This document shows positions 1 through 8,668 of a DNA stretch of 64,000 nt, piece after piece. Position 1 is the stretch's first letter, and every line of letters begins with the position of its first letter. Location: the NCBI RefSeq assembly GCF_947503415.1, contig NZ_CANNDS010000001.1, positions 1,212,501 through 1,276,500 of the forward strand, in the 5' to 3' direction. Both the position numbers and the translations under genes were made by a program. This DNA comes from an uncultured Tateyamaria sp. (lineage in GTDB: Bacteria > Pseudomonadota > Alphaproteobacteria > Rhodobacterales > Rhodobacteraceae). The notes below the pieces were generated by a model, which made no database searches, was not told where the DNA came from, and worked only from the letters and a program-made list of their open reading frames with translations.

Positions 1-320
1 GCCTGACGATTGAGGGCACAAGAACGGCGACCGAACAGCGGCGTATGCCAAATGCGTGGCTGAAGGGTGAGGAGCGCGAAACGACAGAAACGCTGACCCG
101 GACCGATCAGGCAGTAGAGTTTCTGATGATGGGGCTGCGATTGTCGGAAGGCGTTGACATAAACCGGTACGAAAACTTGGCGGGCACACCTCTAAGCGCG
201 TCGCGTATTGGCGAATTGGTCGACATGGGGTTGCTTGCCCACGAAAAAACGAAATTAACCGTTACAAATCAGGGGTTTAGCCTGTTGAACGGTGTGTTGC
301 GCGAACTGCTGAACGATTAG
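1..320 (+). CDS. hemW: HemW heme chaperone / radical SAM protein, C-terminal fragment
   Basis: Only the end of this gene is in the window. The frame is open from base 3 and stops at 320. The visible ~105 residues match the C-terminal HemN_C-type domain of HemW (coproporphyrinogen-III-oxidase-like radical SAM family): an ATEQ element, then EFLMMGLRLSEGVD, then a winged-helix-like tail with GELVDMGLLAHE and a terminal ELL. HemW binds heme and delivers it to acceptor proteins. The radical SAM CxxxCxxC motif lies upstream of the window and cannot be checked. An internal ATG at 45 is not the real start, because the homology continues 5' of it. The gene converges on parB, and the two stops overlap by 4 bp. 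Confidence 0.85.
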   Translation, partial: LTIEGTRTATEQRRMPNAWLKGEERETTETLTRTDQAVEFLMMGLRLSEGVDINRYENLAGTPLSASRIGELVDMGLLAHEKTKLTVTNQGFSLLNGVLRELLND

Positions 321-1210
321 GTTGCGCTCAAGCGTCTGCACAGATCATCGAGCTGGTCGAGGCTTTCATATTGCAGCGTCAGCGTACCCGCTTCACCGTT
401 TGGTTTGTGCGCCAGCGTCACCTTGACCCCCGTGGCCGCCGACAAATCATCTTCGAGCGCTCGTGTATCTGCATCTTTTTCGGGCGCTTTGGCTTTGGGC
501 GTCGAGCCGGTGAAAATATTGTCGCCCACGCCATCATTGGCCTTTTTCACCAGCGCCTCAGTTGCACGTACAGACAGCCCACCAGCAATAATTTTCTTCG
601 CCAATACGGCCGGATCATCAGCGGTAATCAACGCTCGGGCGTGCCCGGCGCTCAGCGATCCATCAACAACAAAACCCCGGACGCTTTCAGGCAGCTGCAA
701 CAAGCGTAGAAGGTTGGCGATGTGACTTCGGGACTTGCCAAGCGCCTCCGCCATCTTTTCCTGTGTGTGGCCAAAGCGGTCCATCAGTTGCTTGTAACCT
801 GCAGCCTCTTCTATCGGGTTCAGATCAGCGCGCTGAATGTTCTCGATGATCGCAACTTCCAACACTTCGGTGTCAGAGAAGTCGCGCACAATCACGGGCA
901 GTTCGTGCAATTGGGCCTGTTGGGCTGCACGCCAACGGCGTTCACCTGCAACGATTTGATACTCATCGCCAATGGGTCGCACGATCAATGGTTGGAGAAC
1001 GCCCTTCTCCTTGATCGAAGCGACCAGATCTTCAAGGGGGCCAGCATCAAATTGGCGGCGTGGCTGATCGGGGTTTGCCTTGATCTTTTCAATCGGGATA
1101 CGCTGCTCACCACTACCAGATGTAGCGCTCGTTTGCACTGGTTCTGCGACATCTGCCATCAATGCGGACAGCCCGCGACCCAATCCACGCTTTTTGTCAT
1201 TGCTAGCCAT
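317..1210 (-). CDS. parB: Chromosome-partitioning protein ParB
   Basis: A 297-residue ParB, the CTP-dependent DNA clamp that loads at parS and spreads to form the segregation complex moved by ParA. Visible motifs: the N-terminal ParA-interacting segment RGLGRGLSALMA (residues 8-19), the CTP-binding box GERRWRA (89-95), the ENIQRADLNPIEEA segment (~122-135) and a helix-turn-helix with the typical GKSRSHIANLLRLL. Length and architecture are normal. It starts 1 bp after the parA stop, so it is the last gene of the operon rsmG-parA-parB. Its likely targets are the two parS sites at 2578 and 4474. Confidence 0.97.
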   Translation of the reverse strand: MASNDKKRGLGRGLSALMADVAEPVQTSATSGSGEQRIPIEKIKANPDQPRRQFDAGPLEDLVASIKEKGVLQPLIVRPIGDEYQIVAGERRWRAAQQAQLHELPVIVRDFSDTEVLEVAIIENIQRADLNPIEEAAGYKQLMDRFGHTQEKMAEALGKSRSHIANLLRLLQLPESVRGFVVDGSLSAGHARALITADDPAVLAKKIIAGGLSVRATEALVKKANDGVGDNIFTGSTPKAKAPEKDADTRALEDDLSAATGVKVTLAHKPNGEAGTLTLQYESLDQLDDLCRRLSAT

Positions 1211-1211
1211 A

Positions 1212-2021
1212 TCAGGCCCCCACTGCTGCGTTATTGGCGATCAGCTCTTTGGCCAGATCGCGATAGGCCACTGCGCCTTTGGACGCGCCGTCATAGGACA
1301 GTACAGGCATAGCGAACGACGGCGCTTCGCTCACTCGGACATTTCTCGGGATTCGCGTTTTAAATACGATATCGCCCAGATTGTCGCGCGCATCCTGTTC
1401 CACTTGCTGGGACAGCTTGTTCCGCGCATCGTGCATCGTCAGAACCACGCCTTCGATGCGGAGGTTCGGATTGCCAGTCTGACGCACTTCCCGCACTGTC
1501 AGCATCAGCTGTGACAGACCTTCCAGAGCGAAAAATTCGCTTTGAAGCGGGACCAGAACCGAATGCGCTGCAATCATCGCATTCACAGTCAGCAGGTTAA
1601 GGGAAGGCGGGCAATCAATCAGAATAAAGTCGAACGCATAGGCATCCATATCGGTCTGCCTTAGCGCATCATGCAGCAAGAAGCTGCGTTTCTCGTTCGA
1701 GATCAGTTCTATGTCAGCGGAACTTAGGTCTACGGTCGCCGGGATAATTGCGAGGTCTTCGATGTCGGTCGCAAGGATCACGTCGTTTAAGGGGACATCA
1801 TCCAACAACAGGTCGTAGGTGGTCCGAACACGATCCTCCATCTCGATACCAAGGCCCGTGGATGCGTTCCCCTGCGGATCAAGGTCAACCACGAGTACGC
1901 GATTTCCAATCTCGACCAGTGCGGCAGCCAGATTGATCGTGGTAGTGGTTTTCCCCACACCACCCTTTTGGTTCGCAACAGAAATAATCTTGGGCCCTGG
2001 TGGGCGCGTCGGGTCAGACAC
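1212..2021 (-). CDS. parA: Chromosome-partitioning ATPase ParA (GTG start)
   Basis: ParA/Soj-type deviant Walker ATPase of 269 residues, with KGGVGKTTTT near residue 19, a switch-type DLDPQGNAS and DCPPSLN. It drives ParB-parS movement on the nucleoid. I place the start at the GTG at 2021, which gives a usual-length N-terminus (VSDPTRPPGPKIISVANQ). A longer ATG frame from 2084 would add 21 basic residues that overlap the end of rsmG and do not look like ParA. With the GTG start it overlaps the rsmG stop by 8 bp, implying translational coupling. parB follows after 1 bp. Confidence 0.95.
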   Translation of the reverse strand: MSDPTRPPGPKIISVANQKGGVGKTTTTINLAAALVEIGNRVLVVDLDPQGNASTGLGIEMEDRVRTTYDLLLDDVPLNDVILATDIEDLAIIPATVDLSSADIELISNEKRSFLLHDALRQTDMDAYAFDFILIDCPPSLNLLTVNAMIAAHSVLVPLQSEFFALEGLSQLMLTVREVRQTGNPNLRIEGVVLTMHDARNKLSQQVEQDARDNLGDIVFKTRIPRNVRVSEAPSFAMPVLSYDGASKGAVAYRDLAKELIANNAAVGA

Positions 2022-2622
2022 GCGTGATATCCTTGATTTTGAGGACAACTGCTTCGCTGTTCGTTTTACTTGGCATCGCTTCATATGAAAACCGCCAGTT
2101 TTTCTGTGCGGCCTGAATTTCGATACCCCACTGTGCGCCCTTTTGAAAAATGCACAGACCGTCGTTCGTCAAATGAGGCTTCGCCAAGCCCATAAGCTCA
2201 TCCAAAGGCGCCAGCGCCCGGGCAGATATCGTTTTTGCATTCAGCGGCGGAATTTCTTCGATGCGGCCTGCAACAATATTTATTTGGAGGCTGAGCTCGC
2301 GTGCGCACGTGCGGAGAAACGCACATTTTCGCTGATCGCTCTCCACCAAAGTTACTTTTACGTCATCACCGTTTGCTTGCGCCAGAATTGCGACAACCAC
2401 GCCAGGTAACCCGCCGCCGCTTCCAAGATCTACCCAATGATCTTCTCTTGGTTCATAAACTTGCGCACTGTCCCAGAGATGGCGGACCTCCAGGTCACCT
2501 ACAGTAGACTTGGCCACCAAGTTGATCTTTGGCGTCCACTTTCGAATGAGATCAGCGTAGGCCTGTAACTTTTCCAATGTTTCACGTGAAACATCGGCGA
2601 CCCACCATGCGGGCGCCTCCAT
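2014..2622 (-). CDS. rsmG: 16S rRNA (guanine-527-N7) methyltransferase RsmG
   Basis: A 202-residue RsmG (GidB), which methylates G527 of 16S rRNA using SAM. The Rossmann SAM-binding loop is VDLGSGGGLPGVVVA (about residues 66-80), and the N-terminus has the family segment VSRETLEKLQAYADLI. The ATG at 2622 overlaps the mnmG stop by one base (TAATG). Codons 10-14, which encode VSRET, are formed by the parS site at 2578-2593, so the protein sequence and the ParB-binding site constrain each other. It sits between mnmG and parA in a tightly packed leftward operon. Confidence 0.96.
   Translation of the reverse strand: MEAPAWWVADVSRETLEKLQAYADLIRKWTPKINLVAKSTVGDLEVRHLWDSAQVYEPREDHWVDLGSGGGLPGVVVAILAQANGDDVKVTLVESDQRKCAFLRTCARELSLQINIVAGRIEEIPPLNAKTISARALAPLDELMGLAKPHLTNDGLCIFQKGAQWGIEIQAAQKNWRFSYEAMPSKTNSEAVVLKIKDITRV
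2578..2593. other. parS: parS centromere-like site 1
   Basis: The 16-bp palindrome TGTTTCACGTGAAACA is a perfect match to the parS consensus bound by ParB. It lies inside rsmG, where it encodes the VSRET residues near the N-terminus. It is about 5.1 kb from the oriC candidate and 1.4 kb from parB. Confidence 0.95.
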
Positions 2623-4490
2623 TACGCTGACTTCTTTTGGAGAAAACGAATACGACCAAGAACCAGGGCAAGCGCCGCAGGCGTCATCCCATCAATACGA
2701 GCAGCTTGAGCCAGATCGCCGGGACGTACCTGTGTGAGCTTGTTTGTCAATTCAGCTGAAAGCCCGGAGATCGCCGAGTAATCGAACTCACTTGGAATCT
2801 TGAGTTGCTCATCCTTCCGCAACTTTTCGACGTCTTTCTGCTGACGGGCAATGTAGTTCGCGTACAGTGCGTCACGACCGACCTGCTCCAGAATGCCTTC
2901 CGGGAATGAAGTTGCTTCCGGAACCAAGTTGAAGATTTGGTCAGAAGTAACATCCGGGAACGCCAGCAGCTGAAATGCCGTTCGTTTCGTTCCATCCTGG
3001 TTGATACGGATACCACGAGACGCGATCTGTTTCGGCGTAAATTCTGTTTTTTCCAACTCGCCACGAGCTCGATCCAACAAGTCCCGTTTCTTTGAAAATG
3101 ACGCCATACGTTCGTCGGAAACACACCCGATATCGCGCCCAAGCTGCGTCAGCCGTTGATCAGCGTTGTCCGCACGCAAAGACAGACGGAATTCGGCGCG
3201 TGACGTGAACATCCGATAGGGCTCCGTCACACCCCGCGTCGTCAGATCATCAATCATCACGCCAATGTAGCTTTGGTCGCGCCGGAAATGCAGCGGTTCA
3301 TCTCCAGACGCCATACGCGCTGCGTTCAAGCCTGCTACCAAACCTTGAGCAGCCGCCTCTTCGTACCCAGTTGTCCCATTAATCTGGCCCGCAAGAAACA
3401 GTCCGGGGACATCCATCACGGACAGGTCGGCACTCAATGCACGCGGATCGACGTAATCATATTCAATTGCATAGCCAGGCTGCAGGATCCGCGCTTCTTC
3501 AAGCCCCGCCATGGATTGCACGTATTCAACCTGAACATCTGCAGGAAGCGACGTTGAAATGCCGTTCGGATAGATCGTGTGATCGTTCAAACCTTCGGGC
3601 TCAAGAAAGACTTGATGCGAGTCCTTATCGGCAAACCTCACAACCTTATCTTCAATCGATGGACAATACCTGGGTCCAACACCTTCGATATGGCCGCCAT
3701 ACATCGCGGACCTTTCAAGGTTCTTTTGAATGATGTCATGCGTTTGCGTGTTAGTATGCGTAATACCGCAGGCAACTTGCGGCATGGGCGCTTTGTCCGA
3801 CAGGAAGGAAAACAGCGACGGGTCTTCATCTGCACATTGTCGTTCAAGGATATCCCAATTGATCGTACGGCCATCCAATCGAGGCGGGGTGCCGGTTTTC
3901 AAGCGACCCAGAGGCAAACCAAAACCATCGATTCGATCGGCCAGAGAGACAGAGGCATCGTCACCCATCCGACCTCCTGAATAGGAGGTGTCGCCGATAT
4001 GTATGACACCGCGCAGAAATGTGCCGGTTGTCAGAATGACAGCTTTGGCCAAAACCTCTGATTGATCCTTCAGCCTCACGCCAGCGACACGCTGCCCTTC
4101 CATGACGAAATCGGTAACTTCGGCTTCAATAAGTTCCAAGTTTGCCGTGTTCTGCATGATCTGCAGCATTTCCTGCTGATAGATTGCCCGGTCCGATTGC
4201 GTCCTTGGACCCTGTACAGCCGGTCCTTTGCGCCGGTTTAGCAAGCGGAATTGGATTCCTGAGGCGTCTGCCACGCGGCCCATAACGCCGTCCATTGCGT
4301 CAATTTCCCGGACGAGATGGCCCTTGCCCAAACCGCCGATGGCGGGATTGCAGGACATTACGCCGATATCAGTCTGCTTCATAGTGACAAGTGCAGTGCG
4401 TACACCCATACGCGCCGCGGCGTGCGCAGCTTCGGTACCGGCATGCCCACCGCCAATGACAACAACATCAAAATGTTTCACGTGAAACAC
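2622..4490 (-). CDS. mnmG: tRNA U34 5-carboxymethylaminomethyl modification enzyme MnmG
   Basis: A 622-residue MnmG (GidA). With MnmE it installs the cmnm5 group on wobble U34 of certain tRNAs, using FAD, a folate one-carbon donor and glycine. The N-terminus reads [18 protein letters not shown], containing the FAD-binding GGGHAG. Family signatures [13 protein letters not shown] and a C-terminal helical domain are also present. The peptide MFHVKH is encoded by a parS site. The gene lies 4 bp after the mnmE stop and overlaps the rsmG start by 1 bp, so mnmE-mnmG-rsmG-parA-parB look like one transcript. Confidence 0.97.
   Translation of the reverse strand: MFHVKHFDVVVIGGGHAGTEAAHAAARMGVRTALVTMKQTDIGVMSCNPAIGGLGKGHLVREIDAMDGVMGRVADASGIQFRLLNRRKGPAVQGPRTQSDRAIYQQEMLQIMQNTANLELIEAEVTDFVMEGQRVAGVRLKDQSEVLAKAVILTTGTFLRGVIHIGDTSYSGGRMGDDASVSLADRIDGFGLPLGRLKTGTPPRLDGRTINWDILERQCADEDPSLFSFLSDKAPMPQVACGITHTNTQTHDIIQKNLERSAMYGGHIEGVGPRYCPSIEDKVVRFADKDSHQVFLEPEGLNDHTIYPNGISTSLPADVQVEYVQSMAGLEEARILQPGYAIEYDYVDPRALSADLSVMDVPGLFLAGQINGTTGYEEAAAQGLVAGLNAARMASGDEPLHFRRDQSYIGVMIDDLTTRGVTEPYRMFTSRAEFRLSLRADNADQRLTQLGRDIGCVSDERMASFSKKRDLLDRARGELEKTEFTPKQIASRGIRINQDGTKRTAFQLLAFPDVTSDQIFNLVPEATSFPEGILEQVGRDALYANYIARQQKDVEKLRKDEQLKIPSEFDYSAISGLSAELTNKLTQVRPGDLAQAARIDGMTPAALALVLGRIRFLQKKSA
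4474..4489. other. parS: parS centromere-like site 2
   Basis: A second exact copy of TGTTTCACGTGAAACA, overlapping codons 1-6 of mnmG (MFHVKH). It is 1.9 kb from the first copy and about 3.2 kb from the oriC candidate. I found no third exact copy in the window. Confidence 0.95.
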
Positions 4491-4494
4491 TCCA

Positions 4495-5778
4495 TCATTT
4501 TCCTAAGCAAAAGCTCGAGAATATCTCATCCAGAAGGTTTTCGACATCAACCCGCCCCACAACCGCTTCCAACGATCGAATCGCAACGCGTAGTTCTTCG
4601 GCCGCAATATCATAGCGATCAGGACCTGCACCAATCAAAGACCACACCGATTTCAACGTAGTGAGCGCAGCGGTCATTGCCGCACGATGGCGTTCATGAG
4701 TTGCCAACCCTGCATTCTGGCTTCGATCTAGAAGCGACGCTGTGACTTCGGCAACGAGCGTATCCACGCCCTGCCCGGTAAGACCGGACACTGCCAACGC
4801 CTCGTCCGTTCGGGAATCGGCTTTAGGCGCACGAACAACGTCGCCCTCCTGGACGTCCACTTCCAGCGTATCATCCGGCTCCATTAAGAAAATACGGAGG
4901 TCCGATGCATTTGCGCGCGCTACAGCGCGCGAGATACCTTCGGCCTCGATATCGTCAACAGCCTCGCGAAGCCCGGCCGTGTCCAGGAGTGTTACCGGCA
5001 ATCCCTCAAGATCCATACGCACTTCGATTACATCGCGCGTTGTCCCTGCAGTTGCCGACGTAATCGCAGCATCCCGACGCGCCAGCGCGTTTAGAAGTGT
5101 GGATTTCCCAGCATTCGGTGGCCCAACAATTGCTACTTCGAACCCGGTCCTGATCCTCTCGGCGGCAGCGAACCCCTTCAATTGATCAGAAATGTCGTCG
5201 GTAACGCAGGTCAGCAGATCCTGAACCTCTGGCGTCACATCGACGGGAACCTCTTCGTCAGCGAAATCAATTGTCACTTCAATCAAGGATGCAGCCCTGA
5301 TCAGCTGACTGCGCCACCGCTCGATGCGGGCACCCAGTTCACCGGAGACAGTGCGCAAGGCTTGTTTTCGCTGCGCTTCGGTTTCCGCTTCGATCAGATC
5401 ACCAAGTCCTTCGACCTGAGCGAGGTCCATTTTGTTATTCTCAAGCGCGCGACGCGTGAACTCACCGGGCTCGGCCATGCGCGCCTGGCTTTTTCCCAGC
5501 TCCCGCAAAACAGCGGCGACGACTGCGATACTGCCGTGCAGATGGAATTCTACAACATCTTCGCCGGTGAAGCTGGCTGGCGCGTCGAACACCAGGACAA
5601 GTGCGTGATCCAGCACAAGACCGTCTTCATCATGCAGCCTACGCGTGGTAGCGCGCCGTGCTTCGGGCAGGGATCCACACAATTTCTGGGCCACCGCTTT
5701 TGACTGCGGCCCAGATATGCGGATGACAGCAACACCTGCGCGTCCCTGCGCCGTGGCAAGGGCAAAGATTGTATCCAT
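4495..5778 (-). CDS. mnmE: tRNA modification GTPase MnmE
   Basis: A 427-residue MnmE (TrmE), the GTPase partner of MnmG in wobble-uridine modification. The N-terminal folate-binding domain opens with [18 protein letters not shown]. The central G domain carries GPPNAGKS (219-226) and DTAGLRE. The C-terminal helical domain ends in FCLGK, the conserved Cys tail (usually FCIGK). Length is slightly short of the usual ~450 but all domains are present. mnmG begins 4 bp downstream, and the 22-bp gap to rho makes co-transcription from rho possible. Confidence 0.96.
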   Translation of the reverse strand: MDTIFALATAQGRAGVAVIRISGPQSKAVAQKLCGSLPEARRATTRRLHDEDGLVLDHALVLVFDAPASFTGEDVVEFHLHGSIAVVAAVLRELGKSQARMAEPGEFTRRALENNKMDLAQVEGLGDLIEAETEAQRKQALRTVSGELGARIERWRSQLIRAASLIEVTIDFADEEVPVDVTPEVQDLLTCVTDDISDQLKGFAAAERIRTGFEVAIVGPPNAGKSTLLNALARRDAAITSATAGTTRDVIEVRMDLEGLPVTLLDTAGLREAVDDIEAEGISRAVARANASDLRIFLMEPDDTLEVDVQEGDVVRAPKADSRTDEALAVSGLTGQGVDTLVAEVTASLLDRSQNAGLATHERHRAAMTAALTTLKSVWSLIGAGPDRYDIAAEELRVAIRSLEAVVGRVDVENLLDEIFSSFCLGK

Positions 5779-5800
5779 CCCCCTACTCCCGGCTGACTGA

Positions 5801-7072
5801 TCAGGTGTTCATGGAATCGAAGAATTCGCTGTTTGTCTTGGTCTGCTTGAGTTTGGAGATCAGGAATTCGATGGCGTCTGTAGTGCCCATCGGATTCAGG
5901 ATACGTCGCAAAACAAAGGTTTTGGTCAGATCGACCTTGTCGACCAGCAGGTCCTCTTTCCGCGTTCCGGACTTGAGAATGTCGATGGCTGGGAACACGC
6001 GTTTGTCTGCAATCTTGCGATCCAGGACGATTTCCGAGTTACCCGTGCCTTTGAATTCTTCAAAGATCACTTCGTCCATCCGGCTGCCGGTATCAATCAG
6101 CGCGGTTGCGATGATTGTCAGCGATCCACCTTCTTCAATGTTCCGTGCCGCACCAAAGAACCGCTTGGGACGTTGCAGGGCGTTGGCATCTACACCACCG
6201 GTCAGGACTTTGCCCGACGAAGGCACCACAGTGTTGAATGCTCTACCAAGTCTTGTGATCGAGTCCAGCAAGATCACAACATCTCGTTTATGCTCAACCA
6301 GACGCTTAGCTTTTTCAATCACCATCTCGGACACGGCAACGTGGCGTGTGGCCGGTTCGTCAAAGGTTGAGCTGACAACTTCGCCTTTCACGGAACGCTG
6401 CATGTCCGTAACCTCTTCGGGCCGTTCGTCGATCAGCAGCACGATCAGGTAGCATTCCGGGTGGTTCTTTTCGATGCTCGACGCGATGTTCTGCAGTAAA
6501 ACGGTCTTACCCGTCCGCGGCGGGGCCACGATCAAGGACCGCTGGCCCTTGCCGATGGGCGACACCAGGTCGATGATCCGCGCAGACCGGTCCTTGGTCG
6601 CCGGATCGTCCGTTTCCATCGTCAGACGCTCATCCGGATACAGTGGCGTCAAGTTATCGAAGGCGATCTTGTGTTTGGCGCGCTCAGGTTCTTCGAAGTT
6701 GATCTTCGTGGCGTTGGTCAGGGCAAAGTAACGCTCGGTATCGTCGGGCGCCTTGATCACACCGTCGATCGTGTCACCAGTGCGCAGCGAGTACTGACGG
6801 ATCATCTCGGGCGAGACATAGATATCGTCCGGACCCGGCAGATAGTTCGCCTCGGGCGAGCGCAGGAAACCAAAACCGTCTTGTAGAACTTCAAGCACAC
6901 CGTCGCCGGAAATCTCCCATCCCTCATCCGCGCGTTCGCGGAGGATCTGGAACATCATCTCGCCCTTCCGCATGGTCGAGGCGTTTTCGATCTCCAGCTC
7001 CTCTGCCATGGCAAGGAGGTCCTTGGGGCTCTTCGCCTTGAGGTCAGCAAGGTTCAGGGATTCAGTGGTCAT
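5801..7072 (-). CDS. rho: Transcription termination factor Rho
   Basis: A 423-residue Rho, the hexameric RNA-dependent ATPase helicase that ends transcription. The N-terminal Rho_N helix bundle is followed by the cold-shock-like RNA-binding element DGFGFLRSP (about 65-73). The ATPase core has the P-loop VAPPRTGKT ending at residue 190, a Walker B with [14 protein letters not shown] and the Q/R-loop region. Length is typical for Rho without insertions. It sits between hemJ and mnmE on the same strand. Confidence 0.97.
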   Translation of the reverse strand: MTTESLNLADLKAKSPKDLLAMAEELEIENASTMRKGEMMFQILRERADEGWEISGDGVLEVLQDGFGFLRSPEANYLPGPDDIYVSPEMIRQYSLRTGDTIDGVIKAPDDTERYFALTNATKINFEEPERAKHKIAFDNLTPLYPDERLTMETDDPATKDRSARIIDLVSPIGKGQRSLIVAPPRTGKTVLLQNIASSIEKNHPECYLIVLLIDERPEEVTDMQRSVKGEVVSSTFDEPATRHVAVSEMVIEKAKRLVEHKRDVVILLDSITRLGRAFNTVVPSSGKVLTGGVDANALQRPKRFFGAARNIEEGGSLTIIATALIDTGSRMDEVIFEEFKGTGNSEIVLDRKIADKRVFPAIDILKSGTRKEDLLVDKVDLTKTFVLRRILNPMGTTDAIEFLISKLKQTKTNSEFFDSMNT

Positions 7073-7195
7073 GGTAATACTCTTGGCCCGCTTGTGAGAA
7101 GCGGTGCGCGTCCAGTCAGTTGTAAAAGCTGTATGCGGTCCCCGGACGGGGTGCTGAAGGCCAGATAGGCGCTGCCACGCCCGGAGTCAATGCGT

Positions 7196-7642
7196 TCAGA
7201 ACTTCACGACCACGGACAGAACAATCAGCACCATCAACAGCGTCGGAACTTCGTTCATCATGCGGTACTGCCGACCCGTCTTGATCGGCCCTCCTGCCGC
7301 AAAGGCTTTGCGCTGCGCACCCAGCCATCCATGGAAGCCAGACATCGCCAAGATGCCAATCAGCTTGGTCCAAGGCCATATCGCGCCCCAGTCGATCACT
7401 CCGGGGATAGAAGCAAGCAGTAAACCGAACACCCAAGTCGCAATCATGGCCGGGTTCATGATCACTTTCAGAAGCTTGTATTCCATCGTCTGGAACAAGG
7501 CGTGGGTCTCTCCTTGCAGACCGACCGTTTCCGAGTGGTAGACGTACAGACGTGGCAGGTAAAACAGAGCAGCCATCCAGGCGATCACAGACATGATGTG
7601 GAATGCCTTGATCCAAGGATAGAAGCCGATCAGAATTTCCAT
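7196..7642 (-). CDS. hemJ: Protoporphyrinogen IX oxidase HemJ
   Basis: A 148-residue integral membrane protein of the HemJ family (UPF0093), the oxygen-independent-type protoporphyrinogen oxidase that makes protoporphyrin IX in many alphaproteobacteria. About four membrane segments are visible. Conserved features are WIKAFHIMSVIAWMA with the heme-associated His, and the LPRLYVYH segment. I chose the ATG at 7642, preceded by a GGGGAC-type ribosome site. A GTG at 7672 would add ten residues and has poorly spaced ribosome binding. It is the first leftward gene beside the oriC candidate. Confidence 0.9.
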   Translation of the reverse strand: MEILIGFYPWIKAFHIMSVIAWMAALFYLPRLYVYHSETVGLQGETHALFQTMEYKLLKVIMNPAMIATWVFGLLLASIPGVIDWGAIWPWTKLIGILAMSGFHGWLGAQRKAFAAGGPIKTGRQYRMMNEVPTLLMVLIVLSVVVKF

Positions 7643-7730
7643 GACTGTCTTGTCCCCGCTGTTCCGGCTCACCCTTATAAATAAATATAAGAAAGAAAAG
7701 AGATGATGATTTTGTAGGGAACGGGATTTC

Positions 7731-7739
7731 TGTGGATTA
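7731..7739 (-). promoter_or_regulatory. DnaA-box-like site overlapping a CtrA box
   Basis: TGTGGATTA reads TAATCCACA on the minus strand, one mismatch from TTATCCACA and one from the Caulobacter G-box TGATCCACA. Its last three bases are shared with the CtrA box at 7737-7751. Confidence 0.6.
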
Positions 7740-7751
7740 ACGATTTCTTAA
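7737..7751. promoter_or_regulatory. Perfect CtrA-binding box in the oriC candidate
   Basis: TTAACGATTTCTTAA is an exact TTAA-N7-TTAA full CtrA recognition site. It overlaps the DnaA-like site at 7731-7739. In Caulobacter, CtrA bound at oriC represses initiation. Here the arrangement is seen in the sequence and the role is inferred. Confidence 0.7.
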
Positions 7752-7888
7752 GGGGTTTGCCCACATCGGGATATGATTTTCTCGAAATCCGTGTGTCTAC
7801 AAATTTTCATATTTTTCAAATTTAAAACAATGACTTATGTGGCTTTCCTGAGCACCCTTGATCTGGAAAACCCTGTGCGTAAGTCTGG

Positions 7889-7920
7889 ACAACCTTGCTT
7901 ACACACAGGAAGAAGGTTGT
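7889..7920. repeat. Inverted repeat flanking a DnaA-like nonamer in the oriC candidate
   Basis: ACAACCTT (7889-7896) and AAGGTTGT (7913-7920) are perfect 8-bp inverted arms. The 16-nt interval between them holds TTACACACA, one mismatch from TTATNCACA. It may form a cruciform or mark a bound module of the origin. Confidence 0.5.
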
Positions 7921-8052
7921 TCTTGCCCACGCTGGACAGTTTGGCTGATATCACTCCGAACGATGCCTGATTTCCCCGTGACCCCCAGACGGGTCTGTTT
8001 TTCACGGCATTGATCCTTCATTTCACCTTCCAAGATGCACAAGGATATCCAC

Positions 8053-8652
8053 ATGACCGTCCCCATCATCCTGGCCTCCGGCTCTGCCGTCCGCGCTCAA
8101 TTATTGCGGAATGCAGGCGTCGAATTCGAGGTCGTAGCGCCCCGCGTGGATGAAGACGCGATGAAGGCGGCGCTTTTGGCTGAAGACGCACCGCCACGCG
8201 ATATTGCAGACGCACTGGCCGAGATGAAAGCCCGAAAGGTTGCCGACAAGGTTCCAGACGCGATGGTCATTGGATGCGATCAGGTGCTGTCGCTCAACAA
8301 CCAATTGCTTTCAAAACCCACAGATCGGGTCGATGCCGGCAAACAGTTGCGTGCTCTGAGGGGTGAGCGTCACATGCTTTTGTCGGCATCAGTGATCTAC
8401 CAAGAGGGCAAGCCCATTTGGCGCCATGTCGGGCAAGTGCGTTTGCGGATGCGAAACGCGTCTGACAGCTACCTTGATGGGTATGTCGACCGGAATTGGG
8501 ATGACATTCGGCGCTCAGTTGGCGCATATCAGCTAGAGGCGGAGGGAGTGCGCCTGTTCCACAGCATCGAAGGGGATTATTTCAACGTCCTTGGAATGCC
8601 CTTGCTGGAACTGTTGGCATTCTTGACGCTGCGTGGTGTGATCGACGGATAA
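8053..8652 (+). CDS. maf: Maf-family nucleoside triphosphate pyrophosphatase
   Basis: A 199-residue Maf/Ham1-like house-cleaning pyrophosphatase. The N-terminal signature ILASGSAVRAQLLRNAGV and the catalytic GCDQVL segment are visible. A DQ instead of DT at the catalytic position resembles the YceF-type (7-methyl-GTP) subgroup rather than the dTTP/UTP subgroup, though that assignment is tentative. The start at 8053 has AAGGA eight bases upstream. An in-frame ATG at 8035 is less well placed. It opens the rightward block next to the oriC candidate, and aroE follows after 16 bp. Confidence 0.92.
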   Translation: MTVPIILASGSAVRAQLLRNAGVEFEVVAPRVDEDAMKAALLAEDAPPRDIADALAEMKARKVADKVPDAMVIGCDQVLSLNNQLLSKPTDRVDAGKQLRALRGERHMLLSASVIYQEGKPIWRHVGQVRLRMRNASDSYLDGYVDRNWDDIRRSVGAYQLEAEGVRLFHSIEGDYFNVLGMPLLELLAFLTLRGVIDG

Positions 8653-8668
8653 TCAAAGGCAGACGAGG

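Larger units (their letters stand above)
7643..8052. other. oriC: Gene-free AT-rich region, candidate chromosomal origin oriC
   Basis: About 410 bp separate leftward hemJ from rightward maf. The stretch is markedly AT-rich for this genome, with an especially AT-dense segment at about 7796-7836 that could be a DNA-unwinding element. DnaA-box-like nonamers with one mismatch to TTATNCACA lie at 7731-7739 (minus), 7874-7882 (minus), 7899-7907 (plus) and 8045-8053 (plus). A perfect CtrA box lies at 7737-7751. The flanking order (parAB-rsmG-mnmGE-rho-hemJ / maf-aroE-coaE-dnaQ-secB) matches the Caulobacter-type origin locus. The function is inferred, since no box is a perfect DnaA consensus. Confidence 0.8.
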
